Source: Limanda limanda (taxonomy: Eukaryota; Chordata; Actinopteri; Pleuronectiformes; Pleuronectidae). Taken from it: 64,000 nt of DNA. Location: positions 17,926,523 to 17,990,522 of the forward strand of contig NC_083641.1 in the NCBI RefSeq assembly GCF_963576545.1, written 5' to 3'. Both the position numbers and the translations under genes were made by a program. Shown in pieces: positions 1 to 12,600 of this stretch. Every line of letters begins with the position of its first letter. The stretch's first letter is position 1. The notes below the pieces were generated by a model, which saw nothing but the letters and a program-made list of their open reading frames with translations, searched no databases and was not told the origin of the DNA.

Positions 1-448
1 CTTATTGCTTATCAGCACTTGCTTCCTTCTGCTGTCTGACAATAACCTACGTTGCATCCTAGTTTTGTGGTTTAATCTTTGTTGTTGATATATAATTGAT
101 TATATGGAGATTATATGGAAATCCAGAGGCCAAATTGCATGGATCATGTTTCCTGAAAAAACGTGATTTCTGTCTATTTACAAACCATGTTTCCATTCAA
201 ATGCCTCAAATAAAGACTTTCTTGAATGGAGTCTGGTGTTGTGGTGTATACCTGCACAGATACAGTGAAGCCACACCTACTGACTTATCACCTTTCCTTC
301 TTATTGCTTATCAGCACTTGCTTCCTTACACTGGCTGACAATTACCTACGTTGCATCTTAGATTTGTGGTTTAATCTTTGTTGGTGAAATATAATTGATT
401 ATAATGGAAATCCAGAGGCCAAATTGCATGGATCATGCTTCCTGGAAA
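1..448. repeat. Two-copy direct repeat in strn4 intron 1
   Basis: Bases 1 to about 158 and 300 to about 448 are the same sequence with scattered substitutions and a few small indels. Both start with cttattgcttatcagcactt and end near a shared ccagaggccaaattgcatgg block. The offset is about 290-299 bp, so the left copy may be one unit of a longer tandem array cut by the window edge. It lies inside the first intron of strn4. No coding potential is seen. Confidence 0.8.
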
Positions 449-706
449 TAGTTTATTTTGTTCTGATTTAAGCTTCCTGCTGGATGTTTGGGTCGTGATC
501 AGCCTGAGCTCTTTAGATGAACTGTCTGGTAACGATGGGTCCTGCACGGTGGGATCAGATGTTAGCCTGTTAGCATGTTGTCATCCAGGCTGTGGGGGGG
601 CATGTGTACAGTCACAAAGCGACCCTGCAGCAGCCCCTGGGACCCCCACGGGCCTTCATTCACCGGTAATGCGGGAAAAACAGGCTGAATAATGGGACAC
701 ATTTAC

Positions 707-1003
707 CCTGAGTTCGTCCCTCTCCGCCTCCCAGCGGTATTTCTCGGCCTGGAAGCGTCCCCACTCGTACTGGATGAAGTGCAGGATCCCGGGAAGCGTC
801 ATGCCCGAGTCCCCGTCCTGCAGCTCCCGAGCCTGGGACGACCCGGACATGGCTGCTGCCGCCGCCGCCATCGCCCCCGCCCCCGGTGCTGAGCTCCCCG
901 GGCCCGGTGCTGCTTTGGGCCCGTTCGGGTTGCGCCCCGCTCCGCCGCCGCTGCCGCCGCCGGAGTTCGGGTTTGCTCCTCCGCCGGATCTGTCCGCCTC
1001 CAT
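707..1003 (-). CDS. strn4: Striatin-4 (zinedin), first coding exon, partial gene
   Basis: Striatins are scaffold and regulatory B''' subunits of PP2A in the STRIPAK phosphatase-kinase complex. This exon gives 99 residues: a low-complexity Gly/Ser/Asn/Ala/Pro N-terminus (about 1-65), then the conserved striatin block beginning LPGILHFIQYEWGRF and running into EAERDELR, which opens the caveolin-binding and coiled-coil region. The start is the ATG of MEADRSGG at 1003. An ATG upstream in the same frame would add about 25 residues that do not resemble striatin. The exon ends AGG|GTAAAT in phase 0, and the next expected residues (AQIAFLQGERKG in the family) are not in the window, so the rest of the gene lies to the left. 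The paralogues strn and strn3 are alternatives; EAEKxRWEAER and adjacency to fkrp favour strn4. Confidence 0.9.
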
Positions 1004-1160
1004 TTTGACCGACCACCCTCTCTCCAGGATCAGGAGGCGGAAACGGGCCGAGTAGGAACGAGAATAATAAAAACACAACCACTAGCCCGCAGCCGTCTCG
1101 TCCCCCTGGTGCACTTCACGACCACGGAGCTCCTTTCTTCCTCCTCACACGCACGGAGCT
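1004..1160 (-). promoter_or_regulatory. strn4: strn4 5' UTR and probable CpG-rich promoter
   Basis: GC- and CpG-rich sequence continues from the coding exon to about 1150 and then drops sharply to AT-rich DNA. This is typical of a vertebrate CpG-island start. No TATA box is evident at a convincing position and the start site cannot be fixed from sequence. Confidence 0.5.
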
Positions 1161-2389
1161 AAATTACTATTCACTTAGAGAAACACTACACTTCCCTTAC
1201 CCACACCTTCACAATAAATCGCCACACCACACTGCACGGTTGTCAAATCACGACCCGTTTAATAACAAATGTAGAGCGTTTTATATAAATTATAACATGG
1301 AAAAACTATTTTTTAAAACGAAGCAAATAAATACATATCGTTCAAAACAAGTGTTGAGATTTTGGGTGCGAGTCTTATTTTGTAAATCCCGGATTAGCTT
1401 CCTCCTCCCTGTGTTCGCTGTTGGGAATGTCCGGCGTCCCTGACAAATAAGGAGCCGTGTGTCCCAGTACACAACTATGTGCCGCCAGAGGAGCTTACTT
1501 CCTGCCATTTAGTGAGCAGTCATGTTTGAAGGACAGTGAAGGCTGCTGAAATTACTCCCAACTTCGTTTCCGGTTTGAGTTTATATCAATAACAAGTCCA
1601 CAACACATTTTGTAAGGCATGGCTGTCCGCCTGAAATTGTTTGTATCAAATATATAATCAATCCGACTTAAAACTAATATATCAAATTCAAACTTAATTT
1701 GTGATATTAACATTATTACTTCATAAAGTAAAAAACTTTTTCAATCCAATCCAAGCACACACATTCCTCTGTTGATGGATTTATCTCGCAAAAACATCTT
1801 CATCATGATTTTCCAAAGCCGGAAACATTTGCATTTTGGTATGCAGAAGAAAAATTATTAACCCAAGCTAGAAAATCAATCTTTTCTTAGAATATTAATC
1901 TTTTATCTCTGTCTTTTTTAACCAGCTGGCAATGAAGGACTAGGTGCAAAAATCTAGGCATACACATATATTTGTATAATAAAACATTATGTAGTGTATA
2001 ATTAATTAATCTACAGATGCCGATTGTAAATGTACAGCATTAGGTACCATTGCACTGTGCTCTGACGTGAAACCACAAGTGGAGATATTTATAAATGGTT
2101 AAAAATAAATGAAGCCAGGATTCATCTCATCTTTTTTCTGTATGTCGGCTACAATTGTAATTTTATTATTATGACAAATTTCTGCTCCTTTTTAAATATG
2201 GTTTTGAATTCAATTGTATTTATTCAATTTTATTTTATTTTTTTAACAGGAACAGGTGCTCTACTTGAGCCAAAGTTAGGATAGATTTAATCTGAGCAGG
2301 TGTTACACACTGAAAACAGAATGTGACAATATTTTATTTTATTTTGTAGTCAGTGGGGCTTTTATTCTGTAGGGGTAGAACCAGAAGTC
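1161..2389. other. Intergenic, strn4 to fkrp
   Basis: AT-rich spacer between two divergently transcribed genes. The open frames at 1240-1443 and 1290-1508 overlap on opposite strands and show no recognisable protein. Nothing else supported. Confidence 0.6.
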
Positions 2390-2750
2390 TTCCTCTCGCT
2401 GCTCCTGTCTCTCTCACACATCATGGCCGGATCGCAGAGTCGGTTTCATGGCTGATCCAGTGTCAACTTACACTGTAATGAAATGTTGTTGAAGCGATCG
2501 AACTGTGGCTGTTTTACCTGTAAAATGCTGCAGAGTCGATTTCAACCACGACCTCAGATATGATCCAACAATGCAGGTTAACATCTGTGTGTGTTGCTGC
2601 AGCTCCAGCCTGGTTCTGCTCCTCTGCCACCACAGCTGACGGACATGGACCGACAGGAACCTTGCAGGTGAACGGACATCAGGTTATGAATCATGGTGAA
2701 TGGAGGATTTGATCGTAATGCAAAGGATGAACAGAGACATTGATAATAAG
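2390..2750 (+). other. fkrp: Probable untranslated 5' exon of fkrp
   Basis: A strong donor, ATAAG|GTGAGT, ends at 2750, and a good acceptor with a pyrimidine tract (cgttcccag) ends at 3401, just upstream of the fkrp start. FKRP genes have untranslated 5' exons and one coding exon, so this pair would give a spliced leader joined to bases 3402-3517. The 5' end is a guess based on a rise in GC near 2390. The exon itself is inferred; the splice signals are seen. Confidence 0.5.
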
Positions 2751-2910
2751 GTGAGTTGTTGTCATTCTACCAGCTGTCTCCGTTCATTGGTGCAGCCAGT
2801 CATGTTTTATTTATAAAATGAACCCATGTATGGAGTTATTGTTGTTTTCACTTTTACATTTAACTGATTATGACAAGATATCAGAGTAGTTTTAAATGCC
2901 CTGTTTGCTT

Positions 2911-3230
2911 GCACAAACATGCATACTGTCGTGCAAGTACATACCTACATATATACATGCAAATATAAAAACATACTTCATTTGCACATACATGCATACT
3001 GTTGTGCAAGTACATACCTACATATATACATGCAAATATAAAAACATACTTCATTTGCACATACATGCATACTGTCGTGCAAGTACATACCTACATATAT
3101 ACATGCAAGTATAAAAACATACTTCATTTGCACATACATGCATACTGTCTTGCAAGTACATACCTACATATATACATGCAAATATAAAAACATACTTCAT
3201 TTGCACATAGTTCAAGTACATATGTAAAAA
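2911..3230. repeat. 73-bp minisatellite in the fkrp 5' intron
   Basis: The word gcatactg recurs at 2921, 2994, 3067 and 3140, exactly 73 bases apart, with nearly identical units between. A fifth unit decays after 3210 and degenerate relatives (catactgtcatgcaaatac) continue to about 3360. Since 73 is not a multiple of three, open frames on both strands through the array are a by-product. It sits in the inferred 5' UTR intron of fkrp. Confidence 0.95.
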
Positions 3231-3517
3231 CATACATATACATACCTATACTTCACTTGCAAATACCTGTATACTGTCATGCAAATACATCATAAACCTA
3301 CATATACTTTACTGGCATATACATCAATACTGTCATGCAAATACTTTCATATGCATGCACACAATCGCTACAAAATATTAATTGTCTTGTGTCGTTCCCA
3401 GGTTGTCGTCGACTCTCATCACTCCACTATGAGACTAATGGAGACTTAAGCTCGACGCTGGAGTTCTCTAATCAAATTTTGCTCCTGAGGGAAACTGGAA
3501 GGTAAACGCTGTTTGCC

Positions 3518-5116
3518 ATGCGTATCAGTTTCTGCCAGGGCCTGTTATCTGGCGCCATCCTTCTCAACCTCCTCATCCTCTACTATGTGTCCCGGGCCCA
3601 GCAGCAAATGATGGAGAAGAGGAAGGAACTGGGTAGGGGTACCAGGAGGGCCGCCCTGCCGGCCTCTGGTCTTGGGGGGGGCCTAGGGTTACTTGCAGGA
3701 GCTGGAGGTGAGCCCGGAGTGGCCGGGGGAGAGGGACACAACCGTGCCTCACGTGTGACTGTTCTTCTGCGGGAGTTTGAAAACTTTGAAAATTACGTTG
3801 GGGATGTGGCCAATTCCTTCCTCCGCCAGAGACCTGAGCTTCCTTTCCTGGCTGTGGCGGACACGCCTCCGTACCCCCCCCTGGTGCTCTCAGAGGGGGC
3901 TCGGCTTCTCGTGCTCTCCCCCAGCCCAGACCAGCCTCCCCAGGCTCACAGGCCGGAGTTCCACGTCCAGACCGAGTTCGTCCTGCTGGTGCCTGACGGC
4001 GTGGAGCTGGAGCAGCCTCGGGCTATAGAGAGGCTGATCAGGGAGCTGGAGGGTGAGGGGGGGGGGCCCGTGAGGCTGGTGGCTGCACCGGTGCTGTCTC
4101 GATCTGCCGTGCAGTGTCTCCACCTGCGGGTGAACCTCAGAGAGTGGACAGCTACCTACTCCCCAGCGGCGTCTGGTAGCAGTGGGAGTGTGTGCACGGC
4201 TTTACAAGGAGATGCAGTCGTCCTCATCCGCACTGAGGATCTCTTCAACCTCTCCGTCCCTCTGGGGCGACCCCTCTTCTCCTCCCTCTTCGTTCAGACT
4301 GCCTTGAGGGGCTGGAAGGTCAAGCTGCTGGAGAGCCCCTGTTTCTCCGCAGGCCACCGGCCCCTCTTCAACTCCGCTCACAACCAGTGGAAGGCCGATA
4401 CTCGACTGAAGGAGGCCACTGGGAAGCTCATGAGGAGCTTTGGTCTCAAGCGCCTCCTGCTGTCCGACGGGAAGGAGCAGTGGCACGGCTGCAGCAAAGA
4501 GACGCCTCGCTGCTTTGGCACCGTGCAGGAGGACACTCCCGACTACCTGTATCTGGATCGATGGACTCCTCCCTGCTGCCTGCGAGCGCTCAGGGAAACC
4601 ACCAAGTATGTCATCAATATCCTGGAGAGCTCGGGGGTGCGCTACTGGCTGGAGGGGGGGACTCTGCTGGGCGCCATTCGCCATCAAGACATCATCCCGT
4701 GGGATTACGACGTGGACCTGGGCATTTACCTGGAGGACGTGCCCAACTGCGATCACTTAAAGAACCTGGACTCGGGCTCTCTCGTGGATGCTAACGGCTA
4801 CGTGTGGGAGCGGGCGGTGGAGGGGGACTTCTACAGGGTCCAGTACAGCGAGGCCAACCACCTGCACGTCGACCTGTGGCCGTTCTATCCGCGCAACGGC
4901 GTCATGACAAAGGACACGTGGACAGAGCACAAACAAGACGTTGAGTTCCCAGAGCACTTCCTGCAGCCGCTGATCCCCATGACCTTTGCCGGCGTCACTG
5001 CCTACGGCCCCAACAACCACCGGGCCTTCCTGGAGCTGAAGTTCGGAGAGGGGGTGATCGAGAACCCCCAGTACCCCAACCCTTCCAAAAAGAGGCTGGA
5101 CAGAAGCAAATTATGA
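3518..5116 (+). CDS. fkrp: Fukutin-related protein (ribitol 5-phosphate transferase)
   Basis: Golgi type II membrane enzyme that adds the second ribitol-5-phosphate to the core M3 glycan of alpha-dystroglycan from CDP-ribitol. The intronless CDS encodes 532 residues (human 495). Residues 6-25 form the signal anchor ([14 protein letters not shown]). A Gly-rich stem of about 40-75 accounts for most of the extra length. The stem and catalytic domains align throughout. Zinc-site cysteines are present at C325, C332, C353 and C354, and the metal/nucleotidyltransferase motif WDYDVD is at 395-400, each offset 35-36 from human. The C-terminus keeps [11 protein letters not shown] and [10 protein letters not shown]. 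One N-glycosylation sequon (N244, FNLS) is kept; the human N172 sequon is not, since the site reads VNLREW. The start context is gccATGc. Transcribed away from strn4 and towards slc1a5. Confidence 0.97.
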   Translation: MRISFCQGLLSGAILLNLLILYYVSRAQQQMMEKRKELGRGTRRAALPASGLGGGLGLLAGAGGEPGVAGGEGHNRASRVTVLLREFENFENYVGDVANSFLRQRPELPFLAVADTPPYPPLVLSEGARLLVLSPSPDQPPQAHRPEFHVQTEFVLLVPDGVELEQPRAIERLIRELEGEGGGPVRLVAAPVLSRSAVQCLHLRVNLREWTATYSPAASGSSGSVCTALQGDAVVLIRTEDLFNLSVPLGRPLFSSLFVQTALRGWKVKLLESPCFSAGHRPLFNSAHNQWKADTRLKEATGKLMRSFGLKRLLLSDGKEQWHGCSKETPRCFGTVQEDTPDYLYLDRWTPPCCLRALRETTKYVINILESSGVRYWLEGGTLLGAIRHQDIIPWDYDVDLGIYLEDVPNCDHLKNLDSGSLVDANGYVWERAVEGDFYRVQYSEANHLHVDLWPFYPRNGVMTKDTWTEHKQDVEFPEHFLQPLIPMTFAGVTAYGPNNHRAFLELKFGEGVIENPQYPNPSKKRLDRSKL

Positions 5117-6365
5117 GAGACTAAATATGTGGTACTGTATTTGTTTGTTACAACACTTGAAAAACAACATCATTTGTTTTTTTTTAAACAGCCTGAAAGA
5201 TGATACCTGGAAACTCATGTGGTGCCTCAATGACTGACTGACAACTGTATCGACTGGAAACTGTATAATCACAAGTCTGGTCAGATTCTCTCGCTATTAT
5301 CTAGAACCCGACCGATATGAACTTCTCACGGACATATCAGTATCATTGTTATGTTTGTCGAAAAGATACAATACAGACAATATGAGCATTTACATGGGCA
5401 ATTGTTTATTTTGATTATTTCACTTTATATATTTTGGGTTATTTGTTTGTGTTTATTATTTATTTATAATAAAGTTCATGGTTAAACTGTATAATTTATT
5501 TTTATCGCAAGGGGTCAATAACGGCACAGAAATCATTGCCAATTTTTTGTTTTATATATATATATATATAAAATATAAAACATTATTGAACATCATTATT
5601 GGACATTTTATACTTCTACTACTAATGGTCGGGCTCTTCTATTATCAGTAAGTACATGTTAGGTCTATCGTTGGATTGTCTTTCATTCGTTGTGAGTGGC
5701 CAGTTTGTTGAGGGCATGAACATTTGAATACTGAACTTGAATACATCATTCTCAAGGGCATTGACATCAGTTCTATAAAGAGAAACCTACATAGTGCACT
5801 AAATCTGGACAGGTTGCACAGTTAGATATAAACACGACTGCTGTAAAGATTTTAATATATGACGTTATCTCCAGCAGGATTTAAGGTATTTAAGGAACTT
5901 CGCTCTGAAAGGTGTTTTATACGTTTCTTTACTGTGTTGCATTGTTTTGCACTGATTCATTCTATCTTCAGTTTGGCTCTGTTAATGAATGATTGTTATG
6001 TGTATGCGATGTCGGGACCGGACAACTATAGTGCGGTGAGTAAGTTAACCTGTGGTGAAATTTAAACACACCCATACATCCTGTTATCGTTGGCATATGG
6101 GGCGGATGACATGTTGCCCCATTCGACGACTGAATTTGTAAATCAGTGTTGAAACTTTGCTCAGTTATGTGTAACTACTGAGCATGTATAATGTATTGAC
6201 TGAAGTGGAATTTTAATTCATGGAAATATTAAAATAAATAATTTAAAAAGAGATACAACCACCGGCTCCTGCAGGTTTCACACGATTCCTGTTGTGTTGT
6301 TACATGTGTGAGTTGAATCAAGTTGTCACTTCATTTCATGAACTGGTCAAATAAAGGCATCTGAA
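5117..6365 (+). terminator. fkrp: fkrp 3' UTR with two poly(A) signals
   Basis: Two AATAAA hexamers follow the stop codon: 5468-5473 (inside the transposon at 5302-5638) and 6350-6355 in the context gtcaAATAAAggc. Either could end the transcript. The small open frame at 5859-6065 lies in this stretch and resembles nothing known. The assignment as UTR is inferred from position. Confidence 0.5.
5302..5638. mobile_element. Non-autonomous hAT-type DNA transposon (MITE)
   Basis: The element is 337 bp and is flanked by a perfect 8-bp duplication, CTATTATC, at 5294-5301 and 5639-5646. The ends are inverted: TAGAACCCGACC on the left and, read from the other strand, AAGAGCCCGACC on the right. An 8-bp duplication with short inverted ends is the hAT hallmark, and the CCCGACCGATAT start is familiar from fish hAT-type repeats. 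The interior is AT-rich with a (TA)n run and has no transposase. Confidence 0.88.
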
Positions 6366-7439
6366 CTGTCACATTTACTTTACTCGGATTTGTTTTGAAG
6401 ACCATTGGAAAATATGAAAAGATTGCAACAGCTCCTGCAAATCTTTTTGACCACTAGGTGGCACACCATGCCTGAATGTTCTCCTTTGTAACTGCTAAGC
6501 TCTCTGCACCACATTGTTTTTCTCCCCACTGTCGACAGCATTGTGGGAGTTCCTCAACCACATGGCAGGAGCCCAGGTGCTGGAGGTTTTTATAACAGGA
6601 CAAACAGGAATGTCAAGTTACAGCAACTCAGCTCTCTTCTCCGTCACAGACTGATCCCAGCAGTGTGGACTACTTCCCCTGTATCCCAGTCGAGCAAAAT
6701 CACTGACATTAAGATATCCTTTCACTTGCAGATATCAGATTCCTCAGTGTATAATCAATGGTTAAACAGGATTGTTCATACTGTACATGGCCTGGTAACT
6801 TGATCTGTGTCTTTATGACTGAGAGGCCCCAGTATGTGTGGTTATTTTTGGAAGCAGGAACATAAAGGATCTCAGTCATTTTGAATATGTTTCCTCTCTT
6901 GCATTCTTCTGCAGAGTGACTTCAGGTATGCAGCCAGTGTAACTTGTGATTTTAATATACAATACTTTACTGTGATGAATTGCACTATAACTAAAAATAC
7001 AACAAACTAAATTCACAAAGTAGCCAAAGCCCACATATTAGACCAGGAAAGACAATTGTTCCTGAGAATAGTCCAGATACTTCCGGATAGTTGATCATTG
7101 ATGTGTGACACTAGGAACCTGTTCCTAAGGGCAACATTTTATATTAATGAGTAACATTAAAACACGATTGTAACCAAGAGACAAAACTAACAGCCACATT
7201 ATCAAAACTAGATTATCACGTACTGGAGCTCACACCTCTGCTAAGGAAAATGGCAGAGGTCTTTTAATGTCATATATAATTCACCATTTCCTGATAAATT
7301 TACAAAATTGTAAAAAAAAAAGGCTCCACCTTGAAACATTAAGGAAAGCAATTCATTTTCTTCAGCTTGATCCACTCCTTTAACTGGATGTTCTCCAATT
7401 TCAGACAAAGGTGAAAACAAACCCTCATGTAGGTAAAAA
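6366..7439. other. Intergenic, fkrp to slc1a5 (tail to tail)
   Basis: Spacer between convergent genes. AT-rich, no recognisable gene, no clear repeat. The frame at 6543-6803 has no family resemblance. Confidence 0.6.
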
Positions 7440-9646
7440 AAGGCCTTTATTGTTTTAAAACCTACAGACAGTACATTCAGATTGTAACCTTATTTGAAAC
7501 ATAGCCCTACTGTAACAAAATCATTACCAACTACCACACACAGACACACACAACATGATAGAATCAGACGTCCATAGGGTCAAATATCTCAGAAAGGAAT
7601 GATAACATCTTCACAACCCTGCACCAACACAGCTATGCTTTGGGGCAATGCTCCACATTTTAGCACTGATGACCAACAAGACTTTAGAAATAATAAGATC
7701 TTACTTAGGCTTGTGAGGAACTTACGGATGACCAATTTGGTTAATACCGCCAAACTCGTTCCTCATAAACTTAGCACCTAATATTTAGGACCATCATTCT
7801 AAACAGTTAAAGATGATTTGGATGGAAGAGATAAGCTTTTACTAGAGCAATTGTACAGTTTCTTCATTCACCAACACTTGACACTTTCTCCCACTGCCAA
7901 ACTGCAAAAGTAAAATCCCCACATGGAAGCCACCGTGTGCACACACAGTCTAGACGTTCACCCACAAGTAGAAAATATGACAACAATGAACATAACAAAT
8001 AAAAAATACCACTAACCAGTTAGACTTGAAGACTAGCAAACAATACAAATTTGAGTTACCATCATGTCAAAAAACTGCCCTCTTTGGAATTTGATGAGAA
8101 ATAAATATGATTATCAAACAATTAAGAACCTTAAAGCCAAAACATCAACAGGTTGATATCAGGACATGATCACTCTTTCACCTCGAACAAAGTGACAGTC
8201 CACTTCAGCCGTTCTGACATCTTTGCATCGGAAGAGTTGTTGCTTTTACACCATGTCGTCACATCTCACTTTTTACTTGTACAAAATGTCATGAGGAGTT
8301 GATCGCACAGATTCCGTCAGTGACTCTGTGCGATATTTGGTTCCTTGGGGCGTAAAGATGTAGTTGAAGGACAGTCTCCAATCAAAAGAGTGATCCTGAG
8401 ATCTAAAGTCACAGATGTTCTTCTGAGGTCAGGGTGCATGTGCGTGTCCATGTGCATTGACAAACTGGTCCTTCATTCATCTCTGGGATGTGACTGAGGT
8501 TATTATTTCATTTGGTGTGTGTCGCAGTATAAATATAATCTTAAAAACCGGTTTAGCAAGTGTAGTGCTTTTTTCTTGTACACAACAATTCGCCCGATAT
8601 AAGCAAAGTCATGATAATAAAATAATAAAAAGCCTTGACCCAAATTCAAACTTTTTAAAAAATAAAATAAAAACATATTTGAGCTTGTCATAAATATCAC
8701 AGCCATTTTCCTGCAGACTGTAAACTAATGTTCAGTTTGCTTTTGTCAAATCAGATACAAGAGAAATGGTTTAAATAGAGCATTAGTAAAAAATTTCAGG
8801 GAAATGGCTTCAATAGTTTATAATAAACTGCACAATGTTTGTTTATATTCTAAAGATACAGTATAATGATAGTTTAAATCATTTAAGCCTTACTGGATAT
8901 TATCATACACACAGACAGACACACGCACACACTTACACACACAGACACACATGCACACATCGAAGGCTAAGGATTCCAGATAAGTAAATGAAGTGTCTTG
9001 CTAATGCAGACTAGGTCCAGCAAACTGTACAGTTGTCCTCATCAAATTTACAGTCAGAATTCTTGAGGATTTACACCAGGAAGTTGATATTAAAAAGGTG
9101 AATAGTCATAAATAGAGTAGTGATTAAAAGTAATTTCCTCAATGCAGTAAATAAGATGTGACAAAGCAGCAACAATTAGCCAATAAGTAACTGCATCAAT
9201 CCAATTGTAACATTCCCTATAATTGTAACAGTAGATCGGACATTAGCTTCTACATCTTTGCAGGGCGTCACTGGTCACATGGTAACGGACTAATAGACTG
9301 AATAGAATTCTGACTTTAAAATTGACGAGGACCAACTGAATGCAACATCAGTGTGAGTGAATACAGCAGCCTGACAATGTGCATCAATGTCCCTCAAAGT
9401 GAAAACCCAAGTCATTGTTCAGAAAACCGCCTTTGATATTCCCCCTTCGGCACTTCTCAAAAACACGCCTCCACAGAGAAGTGTTGGGGACAGAGAGCTC
9501 TTGTTTGCATGTTCATCCTCTCTGTGTGCACTCCTTCCCTCGGGCAGGAAGTACCAAATATAATAAGATAAAAATTGAAAAAACTAAGGTTGCATCTTTC
9601 AGGAGTGTTACGTAAGTGAGGGGTTTCTTCGGTGACATCAGCTGGT
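7440..9646 (-). terminator. slc1a5: Probable long 3' UTR of slc1a5
   Basis: Downstream of the slc1a5 stop codon the first well-placed minus-strand AATAAA seen at a plausible transcript end is at 7446-7451 (TTTATT on the plus strand). If used, the 3' UTR is about 2.2 kb. It contains a short CA-rich stretch near 8914-8960. No open frame here looks real. Inferred from position only. Confidence 0.45.
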
Positions 9647-12600
9647 TTACATGGCTGACTCTTTTTCAGTAGACAGCGGTCGCTTCTCATCATATCCCTC
9701 GTTTGGTTTTTCAATGAGCGGCGAGTGCTCGGGTGCGGCGGCCGACGGTTCGCATTCCATCCTGACCTCGCTCAGCTCGTTGCCTTCCTCTCTTTTGGCT
9801 GTACGGTCAACAAAGTTCTGCAGGAGACCGGCTCCGAAAGCATCACCTTCCACATTCAGCACCGTGCAGGTTCGGTCCCTGAGGAAGACAAAGCAGATGA
9901 CAAACTATTTGAATATGATGATAAATATGATACAAAATGCATCACAAAGCAATTCAAACATTGTGTGTCGAAAGACTTCATCAAGGCATTTATGTTTTTA
10001 GTTAGCAAGATTACACAAACAGATTTCCATGAAACTCTGGAGAGGGGGTGGGGTATAACCCACGGAGGACCCCACTACATTTTGAAGTGGACACAGCCAG
10101 ATAGAGGAATTCTCTCTCTGCTTTTAAACGTGGAAAGATACGCCACTTGCTCTCCAAGTGCCCTTCTACTTTGGAGTATGTTACAAATATATGTCCCGCT
10201 CTATACCCACATAAAATACAAAAAAGGTTTTGTACTCACACAAGCCAGTCAACAGCCAGGATGAGAGAGATGTCATGGGTTGGCAGGCCCACTGCTTCCA
10301 GGATGATAGCTAGGGTCAACACACCCCCGGCAGGTATACCTGCTGCTCCGACACTGGACGCTGTGGCTGTCACACTGAAGGAAGGGAAGACAGGAGGACA
10401 TTGTAAGATGTTTGCACTGCATTTGCACAATCATTAAGCTGCAAATATATATATATATATATATACAGTATATCTTTATAAAGCATCTATATTTGTATAC
10501 AATACAGCTGCAAAAGTGGTTGCAATATTTAGTCCTGTTGTGTGACTGTGGGTGTTTCAGTGGTTAAGGACTCACAGGATGGTGATGACTTGGATGAAGT
10601 TGAGGGAAACGTTGTTCAGCTGAGCAATGAAAACTGCGGCCACACACTGGAAGAGAGCGGCGCCGTCCATGTTGACCGTGGCTCCGATGGGCAGGATGAA
10701 GCGGCTGATGTGCTTGGAGACGCCATTATTTTCCTCTACACACTTCATCATCAGGGGAAGAGTAGCAGAGCTAAAACAAACAAGAAATAGGAAATGTGTA
10801 AGTGTGTGAAAGTGTTTTTTTTTAATTACTACAGGGAAAAGAAAGCACAAATACAACCAATCCATTTTTTACAACAGTGAACTTCTTTTCTTCATTGTTT
10901 ATTTTGTTTATTTAGCTTATCTACACATATTGCTGTTATCAATCAGCCAGCCACCCATGGGTCTGCCTTGAGTAAACAGCTACGAGTTCAGTTACCTGGA
11001 GCTCGTTCCAAAGGCTGTGGCCAACGCGGTGAATATCCCCCACAGGAAGGTGTACGGGTTCTTCCTTGTAATGACGAAGTAGATGGCAGGCAGCACAAGT
11101 AAGCCATGGATGGAATGTCCCACAATGCAGCAGGCAATATATTTTCCTAGACTGGCAAACAGTGTGCCAACGTCCTCCATCTCGACGATCTTGCCAGCAA
11201 CGAGGAACATGATACCAATAGGGGCATACCTTAAGAGAGGCAGGAGGATCGGGCAAGAGAGAGGGAGAGGGTAAGAAACAGTACAAACGCTGTCGATTGT
11301 AATTCTGGAGCACAGCATAAAGAAAGAGTTTCAAATGTATTTAACATGTATTTTTTCTAATCTCTCCTGATGCAGAAACATGCAGGTCTTCCTCACCACA
11401 TGATCCAGGAGACGAGCACCATGGTGGCCTCGTTGAAGGAGTTGAAGAACTTGATGAGGATCTCCCCTTCCTCTCCCAGCTTCCTCAAAGCCACGCCAAA
11501 CACAATGGCAAACACCACCAGACCAAGAATATTCATCCCGTCCTGGTCTGTTCCAAAGGGCACCTGAAGACAGACAGAACATGAGTAACACCGAACAATA
11601 CAGGGCTTTATTTCCCAAAGTGCATCATATGTGAAAAACTGAGCCATTCACCTTCTCCACTGTGATGTTGGGGTTTCCATCGGTGCCATTCCTTGTAACC
11701 AGCTTGTAGCTGGTCGCATACTGGGTGGGAAAGAAAGGGATACAAAGTTAGTTTATTAAAACCAGTCATCTTATCTTAACATTCATTCTTTACAATTTCA
11801 AACTGTGATCATGTACAAACTACAGAATCCAGATCGGATACTCACTGATTGAAAGGCGGCAGACACCAGGTTGGAGGGAAAGATGTTTCTGTGGTGAGAC
11901 AAAATAAAACAATACTTAAGTACACTTTCAATTCCTTTGCATATAGTAGTAAGAAGACATTACACACACCTTTTAAGTCCAAAAAGTTCATAATTGTTTC
12001 TGATAAACTCTTAGCTGTTAGCTTTTAAATAAAACAACTATTCATCACACTACTCCTACTATCACATACAGACAGAATCACAAGGTTGATCATGTGGAAA
12101 TAGCTGAGAGAATTTAACCATTAATCCCCTTTGCCCCCATTTCTGATTGTCTGATTTTCTCTGCTAACGAGTACATGCATACACACACACACACACACAC
12201 ATATGTTGTGGGTACATAGGCCCAGCTGCACATTAAATCTCCTAAGAACTCATGAAACAAAAGTGTTCCTGATACTCAGCTGCCTGTAATGGATTTAGAG
12301 TAATAAGGAATTAACTTCACAAGCTCTTTGCAGCCATTCATTTGCTTTCATTGGAACTGTATTGCGTCCGGATTAAACACCATGTGACTGTGACAGGAGA
12401 GCATGCGACGGCGTGCCCCCGGATCACAGGCTGGATTCTGGTCATGTGAATTAGCGCCACAAGGAAAAAGAAGGAAAGGGAAGTCAGGCTTTCAAGCTAA
12501 TGGTGAAGTCCATTTGGATATTCAAACGTGTTTTACGATGTGAATTACACGTTTGTGTCTTTCAATTGACTGGTGCAGTCTGACCGAGAAAATTAACTAT

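Noticed and set aside
660..1082. Alternative minus-strand frame starting MVVFLLFSF
   Set aside because: Out of frame with the striatin peptide; the striatin frame explains the exon.
2911..3230. CRISPR-like array
   Set aside because: Units are contiguous with no unique spacers, and the DNA is vertebrate.
2881..3233. Overlapping open frames on both strands with repeated peptide units
   Set aside because: They follow the 73-bp minisatellite, and the frame shifts every unit.
4202..4756. 184-residue minus-strand frame inside fkrp
   Set aside because: Shadow of the fkrp coding frame, which is conserved throughout.
5859..6065. 68-residue frame downstream of fkrp
   Set aside because: No recognisable family; it lies in the likely 3' UTR.
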